A DNA stretch of 64,000 nucleotides. Origin: Aquiflexum balticum DSM 16537. Its GTDB lineage: Bacteria > Bacteroidota > Bacteroidia > Cytophagales > Cyclobacteriaceae. This document shows positions 51,511-61,800 of the stretch, one piece after another (position 1 is the first letter of the stretch; every line of letters starts with the position of its first letter). The translations under genes and the position numbers were made by a program. The stretch is taken from assembly GCF_900176595.1 (NCBI RefSeq), contig NZ_LT838813.1, forward strand, positions 2,746,001 through 2,810,000. Reading direction: 5' to 3'. A model generated the notes under the pieces. That model did no database searches, was not told the origin of the DNA, and saw only the letters and a list, made by a program, of their open reading frames with translations.

Positions 51511-53391
51511 ATGAAGAACCTGATAATCCTATTGATGACTATTTCCTTTTTGACAATTTCAAAAGCCCAGGACCTGACCTTGGTCAAAAACGGAAAGTCT
51601 GACTTTCATATTATCATTCCCAAAGTTCCTGATGTACAGGAAATCCATGCAGCAAAAGTCCTGCAGGATTACCTGAATAGAATTTCAGGTTTTTCAATCC
51701 CCATCCGGCATGATGATCTTCCGTCTTCAGATCATGAAATACTGATCGGGAAAGTAGACAGGCAGGAACTTGCCGGAATCCCTTTTGACAAACTGGGATT
51801 GGATGGGCTGTTTATCCAAAATACCGGACAGAAGCTCATCATAACCGGAGGTCCCAAAAAAGGAATTATCTATGGTGTTTATACCTTTCTTGAAAAATAC
51901 CTGGGTTGTAAAAAATATTCTTCCACCGTCGATTACATTCCGAGGAAAAAGACGATAAAAATAGGACCTATCAATGATATGGAAGTTCCTGTATTTTCTT
52001 TCCGTGAAGTGTTTTACCATGACGTATATGATCCGGAATATATGGACTGGCATAAATTACATTCCCATGGGGAAAGGGGTTCTTCCACTTCTGAATGGGG
52101 ATATTGGGTCCATACCTTCCACAATTTCCTTGATCCAAAGGAATATGGAGAATCCAACCCTGAATACTTTAGTTTTTATGACGGAAAGCGTCACCCGGGC
52201 CTTGTACCCTCATGGGATGGTAAAAGCGTTCAGCCTGAATCCCAACTGTGCCTGTCCAATCCCGAAGTTTTGGAGATCGTGTCCAAAAATCTGAAAGCAG
52301 CCATTGACAAAAAACCTGAAGCCAGGTATTGGTCCGTAAGTCAAAATGACAATGTGAACTATTGCAGATGTGAACATTGTGCTGCACTTGATGCAGAATT
52401 TGCGGCTTATGCACCAGAGGAAAAAATGTATTCCACACATGGAAGTGAATACCCTGCATTGGGCATGGGTTCTATGTTGAGCTTTGTGAACAAGGTAGCA
52501 GAACGTTTTCCGGATAAAATCATTTCTACTTTGGCCTATCAATACACCCGGGTACCGCCAAAAGGAATTGTTCCCCGGGAAAATGTAAATATCATGCTTT
52601 GTAGCATTGAAAGTACAAGGAATGAACCAATGGAAACAGGTGATGTGCCTTTCAGCAGCGATCTGGAAGGATGGGGAAAACTTACAGATAATATACTGGT
52701 ATGGGATTATACTATACAGTTTTCCAACTTGCTATCTCCTTTCCCCAATCTTCGCACGCTTCAGCCCAATGTCCAATTTCTAAGGAAAAACCGTGTAAGT
52801 GCTGTTTTTGAGCAAGGAAATATTCAGAGCGGTGGAGAATTCGCGGAATTGAGGGCTTATCTTTTGGCAAAGTTGCTTTGGAATCCTGATATGGATTTGG
52901 AAGATGAGATGGATGGGTTTTTGAAAGTTTACTACGGAAAGGCTGCCAATGACGTCAACCAGTATATCTCTTTATTACACGACAATAATCAGGGATTCAC
53001 AGGAAGAAAATTATCCATATTTGGAGGACCTTTAAAAGAGAAAGACAGTTTCCTGACCCCGGAGTTAATTGATGCATATAATGGTATTTTTGATAAAGCT
53101 GAAGCAGCAGTCAGAAAAGATCCAATTTACTTAAATAGGGTAAAATCAGCCCGATTGCCCGTTCAATACGCCAAGCTTGAAATCCAAAAGGAGGAACAGG
53201 CAAAAGTGTGGGAGAGCTTTGGGCTATATGAAAACAATAGACTGAAACTACCGCAAGAGGTAAGTCAACTCCTGTATGATTTCATCTACCATTGTATGCG
53301 GACCAATGTAAGCCGTTTATCTGAATGGCACACTCCACCTAAAGAATATTTGGAGAACTATCCCAAATGGGTAGCCAATAAAGTTCAATAG
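51511..53391 (+). CDS. DUF4838 exported protein, putative carbohydrate-active
   Basis: This 626-residue protein has a signal peptide (about 1-20). An N-terminal alpha/beta domain like the glycohydrolase-associated N-domains (about 22-150, EIHAAKVLQDYLNRISGF...) precedes a TIM-barrel-like DUF4838 domain (about 165-480). NYCRCEHCAALDAEF is a Cys-rich signature of the family, followed by helices to the end. DUF4838 proteins accompany polysaccharide utilisation and are likely glycoside hydrolases, but the activity is unproven. No SusC/SusD pair is nearby. Confidence 0.85.
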   Translation: MKNLIILLMTISFLTISKAQDLTLVKNGKSDFHIIIPKVPDVQEIHAAKVLQDYLNRISGFSIPIRHDDLPSSDHEILIGKVDRQELAGIPFDKLGLDGLFIQNTGQKLIITGGPKKGIIYGVYTFLEKYLGCKKYSSTVDYIPRKKTIKIGPINDMEVPVFSFREVFYHDVYDPEYMDWHKLHSHGERGSSTSEWGYWVHTFHNFLDPKEYGESNPEYFSFYDGKRHPGLVPSWDGKSVQPESQLCLSNPEVLEIVSKNLKAAIDKKPEARYWSVSQNDNVNYCRCEHCAALDAEFAAYAPEEKMYSTHGSEYPALGMGSMLSFVNKVAERFPDKIISTLAYQYTRVPPKGIVPRENVNIMLCSIESTRNEPMETGDVPFSSDLEGWGKLTDNILVWDYTIQFSNLLSPFPNLRTLQPNVQFLRKNRVSAVFEQGNIQSGGEFAELRAYLLAKLLWNPDMDLEDEMDGFLKVYYGKAANDVNQYISLLHDNNQGFTGRKLSIFGGPLKEKDSFLTPELIDAYNGIFDKAEAAVRKDPIYLNRVKSARLPVQYAKLEIQKEEQAKVWESFGLYENNRLKLPQEVSQLLYDFIYHCMRTNVSRLSEWHTPPKEYLENYPKWVANKVQ

Positions 53392-53480
53392 GGTATTTCA
53401 AGCCAATCAGAATAATTATCTTTGATTTAATGGTATAAGGATATTAGCCTTTAGCTTAGCAACCAAATTTGAAAAGACAG

Positions 53481-53930
53481 ATGAAAAAATCAATTCTGCT
53501 ATCTTTCTCACTTGTTTTTATCTCACTTCCAGTTTTATTTGCCCAGGATTCCGAAGTCTTGGACAGTGAAGCTATAATTGCTTTGATTGATAATTATTCC
53601 AAAGCAAGGGAATTACAGGATACTGTCCTGTTAAAAGAAATCCTGATGCCCAATATCGATCAATTGGTTTCGTCAGGTGAATGGAGAATGGGCCTTCAAG
53701 CTGCTATTGAAGGGATGCAGCGGAGTTCCAATACCAATCAGGGAAAACGAACACTTAAAGTGGATAGAATAAAATTTCTGTCCAAAGAGGTTGCCGTGGC
53801 AGATGCACGTTATGTTATTGAAAGTGAAAATGGAAATATCCGCAAAATGTGGAGCACTTTTTTGCTTGTGCTGACTGACCAGGGTTGGAAAATCTCAGGA
53901 ATAAGAAATATGCTACCAGCAGGTCAATAA
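53481..53930 (+). CDS. Exported NTF2-like (DUF4440/SnoaL-type) protein
   Basis: From ATG 53481 (a TTG four codons earlier is in frame) the protein has 149 residues with a signal peptide (about 1-21). The rest is an NTF2-like cone fold: an N-terminal helix (ALIDNYSKARELQDTVLLKEI), central strands and a C-terminal GWKISGIRNM strand. Such exported proteins often bind small ligands. No catalytic residues can be named. It sits 28 bp before the mechanosensitive channel gene, so co-transcription is plausible. Confidence 0.78.
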   Translation: MKKSILLSFSLVFISLPVLFAQDSEVLDSEAIIALIDNYSKARELQDTVLLKEILMPNIDQLVSSGEWRMGLQAAIEGMQRSSNTNQGKRTLKVDRIKFLSKEVAVADARYVIESENGNIRKMWSTFLLVLTDQGWKISGIRNMLPAGQ

Positions 53931-53957
53931 ATAATTTCAATTTTTGTACATTTCGTC

Positions 53958-55634
53958 ATGACTAGATTCACTTTGACCAAGGATCCTTTTACTTTTATTT
54001 TGGTTTTAATATGTTTCGGGAGCCTCAGCTTAAAGGCTCAAAACGACAGTATTTCAAATACCCAATCTCTTCCCATCAAAACCGAAATCGGATTTCCGGT
54101 CAAAGGTGTTCAGGGTGATACGCTTTTTTATGTCTACAAAAGATTAGGTGCTTCGACTGCTTCAGAAAGAGCTGTTCATATCGGCAATAAAATAGACAGA
54201 ATATTCAAGAAGGAAAATTTTCAGGCCGACTCATTAGTGATCAGTGAAGAAGAAAATTCCATTGACCTGATATATGGAGATTATATTGTGACCACAGTTT
54301 CCCAGACGGATGCTGCTTTCCAAAATATGGAAATGTCTGATTTGGCTTTGGAGATAAAGGAAAAAATTTCCATTTCCATTCTGGAAGCTAAGGAAGACCA
54401 GAAGTTTTCCAAAATTCTAACAAATATCCTATTGGTGTTTTTGGTTTTGGGTATTGCGTCTTTATTGTATTGGTTGTTGGGAAGATCATATGGAAAGATC
54501 TTGAAATATCTGGATACCAATAAAAACAAATTGCTCAAAAATCTGGCCTACAAAGAATATACTTTTTTGACAGCGGAACAGGAGATGGGCATCCTCTTAT
54601 TTATCCTACGGGTCCTGAGGATCTTTCTCTTTGTAGTTCTTTTTTACTTCACAATTTCGATTGCCTTCAGTATTTTTCCCTACACCAGAGGATGGGCGGA
54701 CAGACTTTTCCTTTTGGTTTGGTCTCCTTTCAAGTCCATTTTTTTATCTGTTTGGAATTATTTACCGAATCTGTTTACCATAGTAGTAATACTGATTGTG
54801 ATGAATTATTTCATCAGGTTAGTGAAGTATATTTTCAGCGAAATTGATGCAGAGAAGCTTCATATTTCAGGATTTCATTCTGATTGGGCAATGCCGACTT
54901 ACAGTATAGTAAGGTTTTTACTGTATGCATTTATGTTTGTTTTGATTTTTCCCTATTTGCCCGGTTCGGATTCCAATATATTCAGGGGAGTTTCGGTTTT
55001 TTTAGGATTACTCTTTTCTTTGGGATCTTCTTCGGCCATCGCCAATATGGTAGCAGGCCTAGTCATTACTTATATGCGACCATTCAAAATCGGAGACAGG
55101 ATCAAAATCGGTGACATCACAGGGAATGTTATGGAGAAAACTTTACTTGTGACCAGGATAAAAACCGCCAAAAATGAGGAAATCACCATTCCCAACTCCG
55201 CAGTTCTCAATGGCAATACTACTAACTTCAGTACACTTGCAAGAAAAGAGGGGTTGATAATCCACACCACTGTTACAATAGGCTATGATGTTCCCTGGAA
55301 AGACATGCATCAGGTATTGATTGACGCGGCATTGAGAACAGATAAAGTTTTAAAAGAACCAAAGCCATTTGTACTTCAGACAGGTCTGGAGGATTTTTAT
55401 GTCTCTTATCAGATCAATGCCTACACCAAAGAATCCAATCAATTGCTCCAGATTTATTCTGAACTTCACCAGCATATTCAGGATTGTTGCTTTGAAAAAG
55501 GTATTGAAATTCTTTCACCTCATTACAGGGCAGCAAGGGATGGCAATATGACCACTATACCCTCAGCGTACTTGCCAAAGGACTATCAAGTTCCAAACTT
55601 CGATGTAAAAATTGACAAAAAAGATAAGGAGTGA
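53958..55634 (+). CDS. MscS-family mechanosensitive ion channel
   Basis: This 558-residue protein has a signal peptide (about 1-24) and a periplasmic N-terminal domain (about 25-145). Membrane spans lie near 155-173, 215-235, 265-285 and 315-335, with the pore helix around 345-375 (FLGLLFSLGSSSAIANMVAGLVITYMRPFKIGDRIKIGD, typical MscS TM3 and beta start). The cytosolic beta and alpha/beta domains complete it. It relieves turgor on osmotic downshock. The periplasmic extension makes it longer than E. coli MscS. Confidence 0.93.
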   Translation: MTRFTLTKDPFTFILVLICFGSLSLKAQNDSISNTQSLPIKTEIGFPVKGVQGDTLFYVYKRLGASTASERAVHIGNKIDRIFKKENFQADSLVISEEENSIDLIYGDYIVTTVSQTDAAFQNMEMSDLALEIKEKISISILEAKEDQKFSKILTNILLVFLVLGIASLLYWLLGRSYGKILKYLDTNKNKLLKNLAYKEYTFLTAEQEMGILLFILRVLRIFLFVVLFYFTISIAFSIFPYTRGWADRLFLLVWSPFKSIFLSVWNYLPNLFTIVVILIVMNYFIRLVKYIFSEIDAEKLHISGFHSDWAMPTYSIVRFLLYAFMFVLIFPYLPGSDSNIFRGVSVFLGLLFSLGSSSAIANMVAGLVITYMRPFKIGDRIKIGDITGNVMEKTLLVTRIKTAKNEEITIPNSAVLNGNTTNFSTLARKEGLIIHTTVTIGYDVPWKDMHQVLIDAALRTDKVLKEPKPFVLQTGLEDFYVSYQINAYTKESNQLLQIYSELHQHIQDCCFEKGIEILSPHYRAARDGNMTTIPSAYLPKDYQVPNFDVKIDKKDKE

Positions 55635-55670
55635 TTTACTGGTATCTTCCATTAATTAATAGGCAGCAGT

Positions 55671-56120
55671 ATGTTAGAAATAATCAGATCAGATTCTGAA
55701 AATAAGGATTTTGTAAACTTAGTCAGCTTGCTGGACGCGGGACTTGCCATCACTGACGGTGAGGATCATGCATTCTATGATCAGTTCAATAAATTGAATG
55801 CTATCAAATATGTTGTAGTTGCCTATCAGGACTCTGTCCCCATCGGATGTGGCGCCATTAAGGCCTATGATGAAGGTACCATGGAGGTAAAAAGGATGTT
55901 TGTCAAAGAGGAATACAGGGGAAAGGGAATCGCCGGTAAAATACTTTCAGAACTTGAAAAATGGGCAAGAGAATTGGGATTTCAAAAGTGTATTTTGGAG
56001 ACCGGTACCCGACAAATTGAAGCCATCGCATTATATAAAAAATCCAAATACAGCATTATACCCAATTATGGACAATACGAGGGGGTGGAAAATAGTCTGT
56101 GTTTTGAAAAAAAACTATGA
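55671..56120 (+). CDS. GNAT-family N-acetyltransferase
   Basis: This 149-residue protein has the GNAT acetyl-CoA binding motif A (MFVKEEYRGKGIAGKILSELEKWA), with the RGKGIA pyrophosphate loop, and a following motif B with ETGTRQIEAIALYKKSKY. It transfers acetyl groups to an unknown amine. It overlaps the methyltransferase gene by 4 bp, so the two are co-translated. Confidence 0.92.
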   Translation: MLEIIRSDSENKDFVNLVSLLDAGLAITDGEDHAFYDQFNKLNAIKYVVVAYQDSVPIGCGAIKAYDEGTMEVKRMFVKEEYRGKGIAGKILSELEKWARELGFQKCILETGTRQIEAIALYKKSKYSIIPNYGQYEGVENSLCFEKKL

Positions 56121-56833
56121 TGTACACTTATGATGATGAGATAGCAGGGCATTATGCTGCTTTCAGGCCTCCACTGCATGAGTTGATATTGGACAAATTT
56201 CTTTCTAATCTTCCATTATTTAAATCGGGACTCGATATAGGATGTGGAACAGGGACTTCTTCAATTGCACTTGCGGGATATTGTGAAAAAGTGATCGGGA
56301 TAGATCCCAGTCTGTCCATGCTTGACCGTGCAGCTGCCCATCCACAGGTCACTTATTTGCCCTTTGGTGGCAGCCAATTGAATTTATTTGGGGAAGATTT
56401 TGATATCATCACCTTTGCGGGGTCTTTGTTTTATGCCAAATCCCAAAGCTTATTGGATGAGGTAGTGCGGGTAGGGAAAAATAAAAGCCTGATTTTAATA
56501 TATGATTTTGAAATTGTATGTGAGGAGATTTTGGCAAGATTTGGTATTCAAAACCAATCCGGAAATACCGATTATAACCACATGGTGGATTTTTCGGGAT
56601 TGGAACTTTCCAAAGTGGAAAAAGTGATATCCTTAAAAGAAATGATAAAAATCAACATCCTTGCTGAAAATCTGGCGCACGTGTTTCTGGCAGAAGAGGG
56701 TATTTATCCGATCCTGAAAGATAAATTCCCGAGACATGATCTTTATGAATTTGTATCAAATGAGCTTTCCAAACAGAAATTGGATGAATTGAATGTCAAT
56801 ATTTTTTTATCTGTTTATCAAATCAAAAAATAA
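56117..56833 (+). CDS. Class I SAM-dependent methyltransferase
   Basis: This 238-residue protein has motif I GLDIGCGTGTSS (near 36-47), the acidic motif II at GIDPSLSMLD, and post-I strands of the Rossmann-fold methyltransferase domain. It probably transfers a methyl group to a small molecule. Its N-terminus (YDDEIAGHYAAFRPPLHELIL) is typical for small-molecule methyltransferases. It is coupled to the upstream GNAT gene. The substrate is unknown. Confidence 0.9.
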   Translation: MMYTYDDEIAGHYAAFRPPLHELILDKFLSNLPLFKSGLDIGCGTGTSSIALAGYCEKVIGIDPSLSMLDRAAAHPQVTYLPFGGSQLNLFGEDFDIITFAGSLFYAKSQSLLDEVVRVGKNKSLILIYDFEIVCEEILARFGIQNQSGNTDYNHMVDFSGLELSKVEKVISLKEMIKINILAENLAHVFLAEEGIYPILKDKFPRHDLYEFVSNELSKQKLDELNVNIFLSVYQIKK

Positions 56834-56841
56834 ACTGACAC

Positions 56842-57366
56842 TTACCAATTGTTTTCAAGGTTGTTGTAGTATTTGATTTTTTCATTCAACATCCTGAAAT
56901 CCAACTTGCCTTTTACATCCTTGAGATGTTCGATAATGGCGAGGGACTTGTTGAGTCTTGAATTGGAGTTTTTGACTTTGCTGACCAGATAGACAAGACT
57001 TCTTTGTTTTCCCTTAGTCAGGGCATGGAATAACTCATTTCCCAAATCATCCTGGTCCAATAACACCTGCAATTCTTCGGGCATTTCATGTCCATATTCT
57101 GAATGGTCTTTTTCAATATGCACGGTGAGTTTTTCACCTTCTTGGATTTTAAGTTGATCCCGAAAAGATTTATTGATCAGTACAAACCAGTACTCCTTAC
57201 TTTTCATCAATGCAGCCGGATAGGGGGGCAGTTCATTCAGTTGGCAGATTATTCTCCTGTTATCCCCTTCTATAAATGTAAGGGCAATATCCTCAGGTAC
57301 AGGAGTATGGAACTGCCATAGATTGGTATGAAAATTTTCAAGTGTGGAGGCAAAAGATTTTTTCAT
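56842..57366 (-). CDS. DUF1905/YdeI (OmdA)-like protein
   Basis: This 174-residue protein combines an N-terminal DUF1905-type domain (about 1-85, with LPPYPAALMKSKEYWFVLINK) and a C-terminal YdeI/OmpD-associated-like helical region (about 95-160, containing AL..GKQRSLVYLVSKVKNSNSRLNKS). YdeI-type proteins have been linked to resistance to antimicrobial peptides, but the biochemical role is not known. It is convergent with the methyltransferase gene, 8 bp apart. Confidence 0.8.
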   Translation of the reverse strand: MKKSFASTLENFHTNLWQFHTPVPEDIALTFIEGDNRRIICQLNELPPYPAALMKSKEYWFVLINKSFRDQLKIQEGEKLTVHIEKDHSEYGHEMPEELQVLLDQDDLGNELFHALTKGKQRSLVYLVSKVKNSNSRLNKSLAIIEHLKDVKGKLDFRMLNEKIKYYNNLENNW

Positions 57367-57414
57367 GAATTGAAAATATCCTATTTTTAAGAATATATCT
57401 ATAAATCATTCCCT

Positions 57415-57606
57415 ATGTTTTTAAAATTTCTGTTTAAATCTATCTGTTTGGGTTTCTTGGTGGGATTGATCGTTTATGTTAGTTCCAAGTTGATCGGCAC
57501 TGGAGTAAATTCAACAGTGATAGGGACGGCAACGGCCGTTGTTGTGGCTGCTATAAATATACCTAAATTGTTATCCGCAAATCAAAAATCAGCTAAACCA
57601 CTATGA
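57415..57606 (+). CDS. Small two-span membrane protein, first of a pair
   Basis: This 63-residue protein has spans at about 7-25 and 33-50 and a basic C-terminal tail. It has a good start (ATG 57415) and overlaps the next ORF by 4 bp, which supports it as a real gene. No family recognised. Confidence 0.6.
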   Translation: MFLKFLFKSICLGFLVGLIVYVSSKLIGTGVNSTVIGTATAVVVAAINIPKLLSANQKSAKPL

Positions 57607-57797
57607 AAAATATATCTTTTAGTTCCCACTTTTTTCTTATTGTATTGACCGGAGTGATATCAGGTTATCTTGTTTATTTATTGCTTGGTCTTATTGAAGT
57701 TCCTTTTCGGGAAGTAGCATTTTTTTCAGTCATGTCAGCAGTGATAGCCGCTTTGCTAGGTCGAATGGAAAAGAAATATGATGAGACACAAAATTGA
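57603..57797 (+). CDS. Small two-span membrane protein, second of a pair
   Basis: This 64-residue protein has spans at about 9-28 and 36-53 and a charged C-terminus (MEKKYDETQN). It is coupled by ATGA overlap to the preceding small membrane protein and resembles it in size and topology, suggesting duplication or a heteromeric pair. Function unknown. Confidence 0.6.
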   Translation: MKNISFSSHFFLIVLTGVISGYLVYLLLGLIEVPFREVAFFSVMSAVIAALLGRMEKKYDETQN

Positions 57798-57910
57798 ATT
57801 TTTTTTCAATGAAAAGGAATGAGCCTATTCTCAAAAAAAATCACCACGCAAAGAGGCTTTAACCAAACAACCAGAAAGGATCAAGGGGCAAACCTTTCAA
57901 TGCCCGCCAC

Positions 57911-57969
57911 ATCCGTCATCCGTCATCCGTCATCCGTCATCCGTCATCGGTCATCGGTCATCGGTCATC
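57911..57969. repeat. 7-bp tandem repeat, ATCCGTC/ATCGGTC
   Basis: Five copies of ATCCGTC are followed by three of ATCGGTC and a final ATC with no interruption. The switch from C to G at the fourth base in the last three copies shows array growth after a point change. The 228-bp spacer between the small membrane genes and the stress-protein gene holds nothing else recognised. Confidence 0.9.
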
Positions 57970-58025
57970 AAACAGAAATTGAAATACAAATATGAAAACA
58001 GATAACCCCATGCAATCACTGAGGA

Positions 58026-58508
58026 TCAGTAAGCTGTTTGCCATTCTTCCTTGAAATAATGTTCATCTTCTTCATTGTGTGGAAGAAAGTGGATGGAAAA
58101 ATTTTTTGGATCGGCATTTTTTCTACTATTGTCATGGGCATTCAATGGAAAGAGTGATCCTAGCATAAACCCAAGTACACCGCCCCAAACCGCGCCTACC
58201 GAAAGAGCAGTGATGAGAGTGGCAATAGGTGAAAGAGAAGTACCGCTTTCTGAAAAAAGCAATATTAAGCCAACAATGCCACCTGTAATTACTGCCCCTG
58301 AAACTATCCCCCATTTGAATCCTGTTAGAGATTTCCTTAATGTAGTATTCCCGGAATTTTGAAATTGAACCATGTCTTCCTCTTCGTTGTCTAATCCTTC
58401 CCGGTGATTGATTTTTAGCTCATCATATTGATAGCCCCTGTCCAAAAGGGTTTTCAGGGCCAATTTGAATTCTTCCCTGTTATTGAAAATTCTTTTCAGT
58501 TGTTGCAT
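58026..58508 (-). CDS. Membrane protein with general-stress-17M-like N-domain
   Basis: This 160-residue protein starts with a short alpha/beta segment (about 1-30: FNNREEFKLALKTLLDRGYQYDEL). This resembles the heat-induced/general stress 17M domain, which senses or binds at cell surfaces. Two adjacent glycine-rich membrane spans (about 66-88 and 94-118) and a charged tail complete it. The Gly-rich GxxGG spans suggest a DUF1269-like family. It may be stress-induced; this is inference only. Confidence 0.6.
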   Translation of the reverse strand: MQQLKRIFNNREEFKLALKTLLDRGYQYDELKINHREGLDNEEEDMVQFQNSGNTTLRKSLTGFKWGIVSGAVITGGIVGLILLFSESGTSLSPIATLITALSVGAVWGGVLGFMLGSLFPLNAHDNSRKNADPKNFSIHFLPHNEEDEHYFKEEWQTAY

Positions 58509-58838
58509 TTCAAACGGATGTTAATATTTAAACTAAGTTTATTGATTTTTATCCCGAAAATCTTCTGGTTAGAAAAGGATTTTTTTTACGTTGGAAAGAT
58601 CCAAAATTGATTGTTAAAATCCATTATACTTAAATACCTATTAATTGCACTAATTACACCTTGTCGAAAAAAACATTGCAACAAAAAATCAAATGTTTAC
58701 AACAATCACATATTTATCAAAAGCAGTTTAAAAGTATTCTTAGCGCGGGATTATTATTCTTATCTTTACAGATTATGGTTATGGGTGATTTCCTTTTATC
58801 TGTAGGTTTCAATAGCTGTTCTGTCTACAAAATATTTT
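58509..58838. other. Divergent intergenic region with no confident features
   Basis: This 330-bp region lies between the stress-like gene (minus) and the CheB-CheR kinase gene (plus). It must hold the promoters for both, but no clear TAnnTTTG/TTTG pair is present; TATCTTTA (58755-58762) is the nearest. Short ORFs across it lack family features and are treated as non-coding. Confidence 0.45.
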
Positions 58839-61800
58839 ATGGAACAATCCCGAAATAAAAGCAAGGCTAAGAATTCAGTTTCAAGTAAGCCTGTCAAAGC
58901 TGTTTTTCCCGTAGTAGCAATCGGTGCTTCTGCAGGGGGGCTTGAAGCCGTTTCCGAATTGCTGAAATACCTGGCTCCTAATACAGGCATGGCATTCATA
59001 TATGTACAGCACCTCAAGCCGGACCATAAAAGCATGCTGATTCCACTATTGGCCAAGATTACTTCCATGAATGTAAAGGAGGTAGAGGATAAAATCCTGA
59101 TAGAACCAAATTGCTTTTATATTATTCCTCCTGACAAGGAGATTTCTGCTGAAAATGGCCATATCCTAGTGAGGCAAAGACCTGAAGTTCCTAAATTTAA
59201 TCTTCCAATAGATATTCTTTTTTCTTCCTTGTCCATTACCCATCATGAAAATGTCATTGGGGTCATATTGAGCGGAAGCGCCACCGATGGTACCATAGGC
59301 TTGAAGTCTATCAAACAGAATGGTGGTCTTACCTTTGCCCAGGATGATTCTGCCAAATTTGACAGCATGCCCAAGTCTGCAATTTCAGCTGGAATAGTAG
59401 ATTATATATTATCCCCCAAAGAAATTGCCTTTGAGTTGAATAGGTTAAGTAAACATCCATTGGTCAGGAATTCCGACAGGAAAACCCGGGAAGAAGATCA
59501 GATTGATGATGACAGTCCCAACCTTAGGGCCATACTCACCTGTTTGTTTCAATCTACCGGCGTGGATTTTTCAGTTTACAAAATGAGGACCATCAAAAGA
59601 AGGATTTTGAGAAGGATGATGCTCAATAAGGTAAAAGAACTCAAAGCCTATTTGAATCTGATAGAGGGCAAAAAAGAAGAGCTCGATATTCTTTATCAGG
59701 ACTTATTGATCAATGTGACCAGTTTTTTCAGAGATTCTGAAACCTATAAGTATTTGAAGGAATATTTGCTTCCTAAACTGCTAAAGACAAAAGAAGAGGG
59801 GGAGTCTCTCCGTATATGGGTACCGGCCTGTTCTTCAGGTGAGGAGGCTTTTTCCATCGCCATGCTGGTTTTGGAAGTACAGGAAAAAATGGACAAACCC
59901 ACTCCCATCAAAATGTTTGCAACAGACCTGAGCGAAAAGTCGATCAGAAAAGCCCGGAATGGCATCTATACCAAAAGTGAATTGGAATCAGTTTATCCCA
60001 GGCGTTTGCAAAGGTTCTTTTCCAAAACTGATGGTAATTACAAGATTTCCAAATCAATCCGGGATCTCTGTGTCTTTGCTACCCACAATGTTCTCAAGGA
60101 TCCTCCATTTTCAAAAATAGATTTTATAAGTTGCAGGAATCTGTTTATCTATTTTGATTTACAGGCCCAAAAAAGAGTATTGGCAACTTTTCATTATGCC
60201 TTGAATGACAGCGGCTATCTGATGTTGGGAAAAGCGGAGACAATCACTTCTTCTTCCCATCTATTTACCCAACTTAACAAGAAGTATAAAATTTATTTCA
60301 AAAAAAGTAATTCAGACAATGTCTTGTTTTCTTTACCCACCATCAAAATGCCTAAAAAGGAGATACCGCCTGCCCATATTGACGTCCAAAAAGGAACGAG
60401 TTCCATTATCCCTGAGATTAATTTCAAACAAAGTAATTTGGGACTGGCAGAAGCTATAAATACCATTATTATTTCCGATTTTTTACCTCCGGCTGTTGTG
60501 ATCAATCAGCAACATGAAATCAAACAGTTCCGGGGCAATACAGATCTTTATTTCAGCCATGCTTCCGGTAAAGCTTCACTGAATATCTTCAAATTGGTGC
60601 GGAAAGAAATTGCATTCCATTTAAGGAATCTTATTTCCAAATCCTTCAAAACCAATCAGCGCATCAGAAAAGGTGGAATTGAACTAAAAATCGACAATTC
60701 CCGATACATCATCAGCGTGGAGGTGGCCCCTCTCCATTTGGATTCCGAAGAACAATTGATGTTGGTAGTTTTTTCACATCATGAGCAGGTTTTGGGTCTT
60801 AATGGATCGAAAGGAAATGATGATGGACAAAACACTCAGCTCAAACTTCAGGAAAACAGGATCAAGCAGTTGGAAGAAGACTTAGAAGCTTCCCATAAAG
60901 ATGCCCTGGAACTGGCACATGAGCAGGAAGGGTATATCGAAGAACTCCAAAGTGCCAATGAGGAAGTAGTATCTAGCAATGAAGAACTGCAGACCGTCAA
61001 TGAAGAACTGGAAACTTCCAAAGAGGAACTGGAATCTTCCAATGAAGAACTGATCACTACCAATCAGGAACTACAAACCCGTAATGAACTGCTAAGTGAA
61101 TCGTACGACTATTCCAGTGCTATTATTGCCACCCTGCACGAGCCTTTGATTGTATTGGATAAAGATTTCAGGATCAAAACCTCCAATGATTCATTTTATA
61201 GGACTTTTGGAATAAAAAAGGAGGAGATGGAAGGCAAAATTCTTTTTGACCTCGAAGACAATGAATGGAATATCCCTAGTCTGAGAGAATTGCTTGAACA
61301 TATCATTCCCAAAAACTCCTCCTTTATTAATTTTAAAATCACGCATACTTTTCCTAGAATAGGACAAAAGGTATTCTTGCTCAATGCAAATCGAATTGTT
61401 CAAAAAAGTCATGGCGAGCAATTGATTTTGCTTTCTTTCAACGATATTACAGAACATGAAAGGATTCAAAAAAAGGAGTTGGAAGTCTATGCCAAGGATA
61501 TGGAGGAATCCCAAAATTATAATCTAAAGTTGGAAAAAGCGGTAAAAGAAAGGACCAAGCAACTGTATCTGTCCAACAAAATGCTGGAAGAAAGAAACCG
61601 TGAACTTGGAAATATGAATAAGGAACTTGAGGCTTTTGCTTATGTCTCGAGTCACGATTTACAGGAACCGCTAAGGAAAATCCAAACTTTTGCAAACAGG
61701 ATACTTGAAAAGGAACAGACTAATTTATCTCCAAGTGGAAAGGTATATTTTCAGTATATGCAGGAGTCAGCCAACAGGATGCAATTGCTGATAAAGGAGT

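Noticed and set aside
57911-57969. Possible CRISPR array
   Set aside because: The 7-bp units have no spacers between them and no cas genes are present; it is a simple tandem repeat.
58611-58858. Two plus-strand open frames in the spacer before the CheB-CheR kinase gene
   Set aside because: They are rich in random-looking residues, overlap each other in different frames, run into the kinase start and have no recognised family.
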